A stretch of 35,060 nucleotides of DNA from SYFY01 sp031385325 (GTDB lineage: Bacteria > Pseudomonadota > Gammaproteobacteria > Pseudomonadales > Azotimanducaceae): positions 1 to 35,060 of the forward strand of contig JANNBJ010000015.1 of assembly GCA_031385325.1 (NCBI GenBank), read 5' to 3'. The translations under genes were made by a program, and so were the position numbers. How positions within the stretch are numbered: position 1 is the stretch's first letter; every line of letters starts with the position of its first letter. Shown piece by piece: positions 33,323-35,060 of this stretch. The notes below the pieces were generated by a model. That model was given only the letters and a program-made list of their open reading frames with translations, was not told where the DNA came from and did not search any database.

Positions 33323-35060
33323 CAGATCAATGATCCGGCTGTACTTGATGACCAGTTCCCGCTGCTTGTGCAGCGGTGAACGCAGGCTTTCGTCGTCTAT
33401 CTCGTTGTAGACGAGATAGAGACCGGCATTGGCCGTCTGCAACCACGCGAATCGCAAATTGACTGCGGTGAAGTCGGTACGATCATCCTTCTGCACGAGC
33501 ATCTGCAGCTGCAGGCGTGGAGTGAACGAATAGGACATGCGCAGACGGGCGACGTTGACCTCAAATTCACCGTTCGCAACCGGCAGATCGATGTTGTTGT
33601 GAATCCAGCTCAGTTCGGAAGAAAACCTCTCGCCGCCCCGAAACAGAACGCTGGTGTTCGCGTTTACACGATCGCCGCCAAAAAATCCGCCGATCTTGCT
33701 CTCGACACTGAAGCTCAGGCGTTTGCCCTCATCGGTCTTGAAGACCAGCTGTGCTTCCTTGTGATCATATTCACCGGGCATGACGAAGGTGCCGCGGTTG
33801 ATTTCAAACGGCAATTGCACCCCTTCGTGGGTGAGGTTTACGCCTGTATGAATTTCGATACCGTTGCGCCACTCCCAGTGATTGTCGATGTGGGTGAAAC
33901 CGGACTCCCAGAAACCACTGTCGTCCCAGAAACCAAAAAACGCGACGTGTGGACGTAGTTCGTGAATGCCAAACCAGTCGGCCGGTCGATATCGCCGGAG
34001 CAGGAAGATGTCTGCTTTTTCGTAGTTCCGACGACGCAGGAAACCCACTTCGGGATTGAAGTTCTCGCCCACTTTCGTGTAACCCAGTGCACTGCTCCAT
34101 AGCGGATCGTTGTAGTTGGCCCGCACCCGAAAAGCGGTGTCTTTGCCACGCCTGGCCGGGGTTTCCGTCTTGGCGAAATAGGATTCGATGAGAGCGTTCT
34201 CGCCAACGCCTAATCTGCCGTCGACGGCGTACGTGCGGTTGTAGTCGGTTCTGTCATTGCCGGTCACTGTCCCATCGCCGTCGCGTCCGACGTACAGGAT
34301 GCCGAGACTCGAACGATTCGCCAGCTCCTGATTGACACGCATCACCGTGTAGTCGTTTTCCGGTGCGATTCCCACCAGTCGTTCACTACGCATCTGCAAC
34401 AGGCCAACGTTGGTGGTTTCGCCGATCTTGCCCGATAGTCTGGCCCCGCCAACAATCGGCAGTGCCCGTCCGGTTGTGCTGATACCGATGCGACGGCTGA
34501 AAAAGAGCTCGACTTCCTGTGGTGAACCGACGGTGAACTGCCCGGCGTTTTCAAGGAAAAAGGGACGCTTTTCCGGAAAGAACAGGCTGAACCGATCCAG
34601 ATTGACCTGCAGTTCATCGGCTTCGACCTGTGCAAAGTCGGTGTTGTAGGTGGCGTCGAGTGTCAGACTCGAGGTAACGGAGTACTTGGCGTCCAGACCA
34701 AACTCTTCGTCGAAGTGTGTGCCAGACGGTTGTCTTCCACCGCGACTGAATTGACCCAGCGCATAAGGTGCGATTTTCAAATTGCGCTGATCGGGCAGTT
34801 GCAAGCCAGTCAACGTGCCCGCTTCCGAAACCCGGTTGATCGTGAACTGGCGGGGGATCGGCGACCAGAAACTGACTTCGTTGGTACGCCTGACGTTGCG
34901 CTGAAAATTGAGACCCCACACCGGTGCTTCTGTGCTGCTGTAGCGCAGTGATTTGAAGGGAATGCGCATTTCTGCGCTCCAGCCGTGTTCACCGATGGCA
35001 GAGCGCACATTCCAGGAGGTGTTCCACTCCAGATTGAAACCGCCACCACCCGATCCAAAG
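33317..35060 (-). CDS. DUF5916-type outer-membrane barrel protein, N-terminus missing
   Basis: The C-terminal 580 residues or so of a large protein; the frame is open to the window edge, beginning GSGGGGFNLEWNTSWNVRSAIGEHGWSAEMRIPFKSLRY, so the start lies outside. The glycine-rich stretch and W.....EHGW.AE..IPFK.LRY are typical of DUF5916 proteins, which usually carry an N-terminal carbohydrate-binding-like domain followed by an outer-membrane beta-barrel. FPEKRPFFLENAGQFTVG and YSVTSSLTLDATYNTDFAQVEADELQVNLDRF are further family signatures. Alternating-hydrophobic segments continue to the C-terminus (LVIKYSRIIDLL). Likely an outer-membrane channel or receptor; the cargo is unknown. Confidence 0.87.
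   Translation of the reverse strand, partial: FGSGGGGFNLEWNTSWNVRSAIGEHGWSAEMRIPFKSLRYSSTEAPVWGLNFQRNVRRTNEVSFWSPIPRQFTINRVSEAGTLTGLQLPDQRNLKIAPYALGQFSRGGRQPSGTHFDEEFGLDAKYSVTSSLTLDATYNTDFAQVEADELQVNLDRFSLFFPEKRPFFLENAGQFTVGSPQEVELFFSRRIGISTTGRALPIVGGARLSGKIGETTNVGLLQMRSERLVGIAPENDYTVMRVNQELANRSSLGILYVGRDGDGTVTGNDRTDYNRTYAVDGRLGVGENALIESYFAKTETPARRGKDTAFRVRANYNDPLWSSALGYTKVGENFNPEVGFLRRRNYEKADIFLLRRYRPADWFGIHELRPHVAFFGFWDDSGFWESGFTHIDNHWEWRNGIEIHTGVNLTHEGVQLPFEINRGTFVMPGEYDHKEAQLVFKTDEGKRLSFSVESKIGGFFGGDRVNANTSVLFRGGERFSSELSWIHNNIDLPVANGEFEVNVARLRMSYSFTPRLQLQMLVQKDDRTDFTAVNLRFAWLQTANAGLYLVYNEIDDESLRSPLHKQRELVIKYSRIIDLL

Overview
The window looks like a piece of a gammaproteobacterial chromosome. 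This rests on a moderately high GC content, a proteobacterial yfhM-pbpC pair (alpha-2-macroglobulin lipoprotein plus penicillin-binding protein 1C), an outer-membrane barrel protein, an AqpZ-type aquaporin, and frequent GTG/TTG starts in tightly packed or overlapping genes. No rRNA, tRNA, CRISPR array, integrase or transposase gene was seen. No transcription regulator was recognised in 35 kb. The species cannot be named from the sequence alone.

Layout. 1-226 (-): N-terminus of a serine beta-lactamase-like hydrolase. 227-557: gene-free stretch with five hairpins or palindromes in a row and perhaps the tail of a decayed gene. 558-1799: EntS/MFS_3-type exporter. 1856-7221: a likely catabolic operon of two tandem paralogous double-EthD proteins, an aldehyde dehydrogenase, a SnoaL/NTF2-like protein and a spinster-type MFS transporter, closed by a terminator-like hairpin. 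7328-14574: the yfhM-pbpC envelope pair with a 4-base overlap. 14614-17011: questin-oxidase-like protein and an alkylsulfatase-type metallo-beta-lactamase hydrolase, separated by a 9-bp tandem repeat. 17064-20374 (-): serine esterase/beta-lactamase-family protein and a membrane O-acyltransferase with an SGNH domain. 20591-24519 (+): HSL-type alpha/beta hydrolase, orphan pseudopilin, Rieske oxygenase alpha subunit and a small membrane protein. 24580-26791 (-): secreted DUF4412-like protein and an MFS transporter. 27020-33322 (+): aquaporin Z, amidohydrolase, GPH-family symporter, MOFRL glycerate-2-kinase, secreted NTF2-like protein and a histidine-box desaturase. 33317-35060 (-): C-terminal part of a DUF5916-type outer-membrane barrel.

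How the genes may work together. Most genes belong to families used for uptake and breakdown of lipophilic, aromatic, polyketide-like or ester/sulfate-ester compounds: EthD, ALDH, SnoaL, Rieske, questin oxidase, alkylsulfatase, amidohydrolase, esterases and several MFS carriers. The substrate cannot be read from the sequence.

The most unusual features are non-coding. Two palindromic elements of about 165 bp (2741-2907 and 20597-20761) share ends and a central hairpin, while their long terminal arms differ in sequence but still pair perfectly. One sits exactly at the stop codon between the two EthD genes; the other runs through the 5' end of an alpha/beta hydrolase reading frame. The other two are the hairpin series at 289-465 and the GTGAATGGC repeat at 15669-15711.
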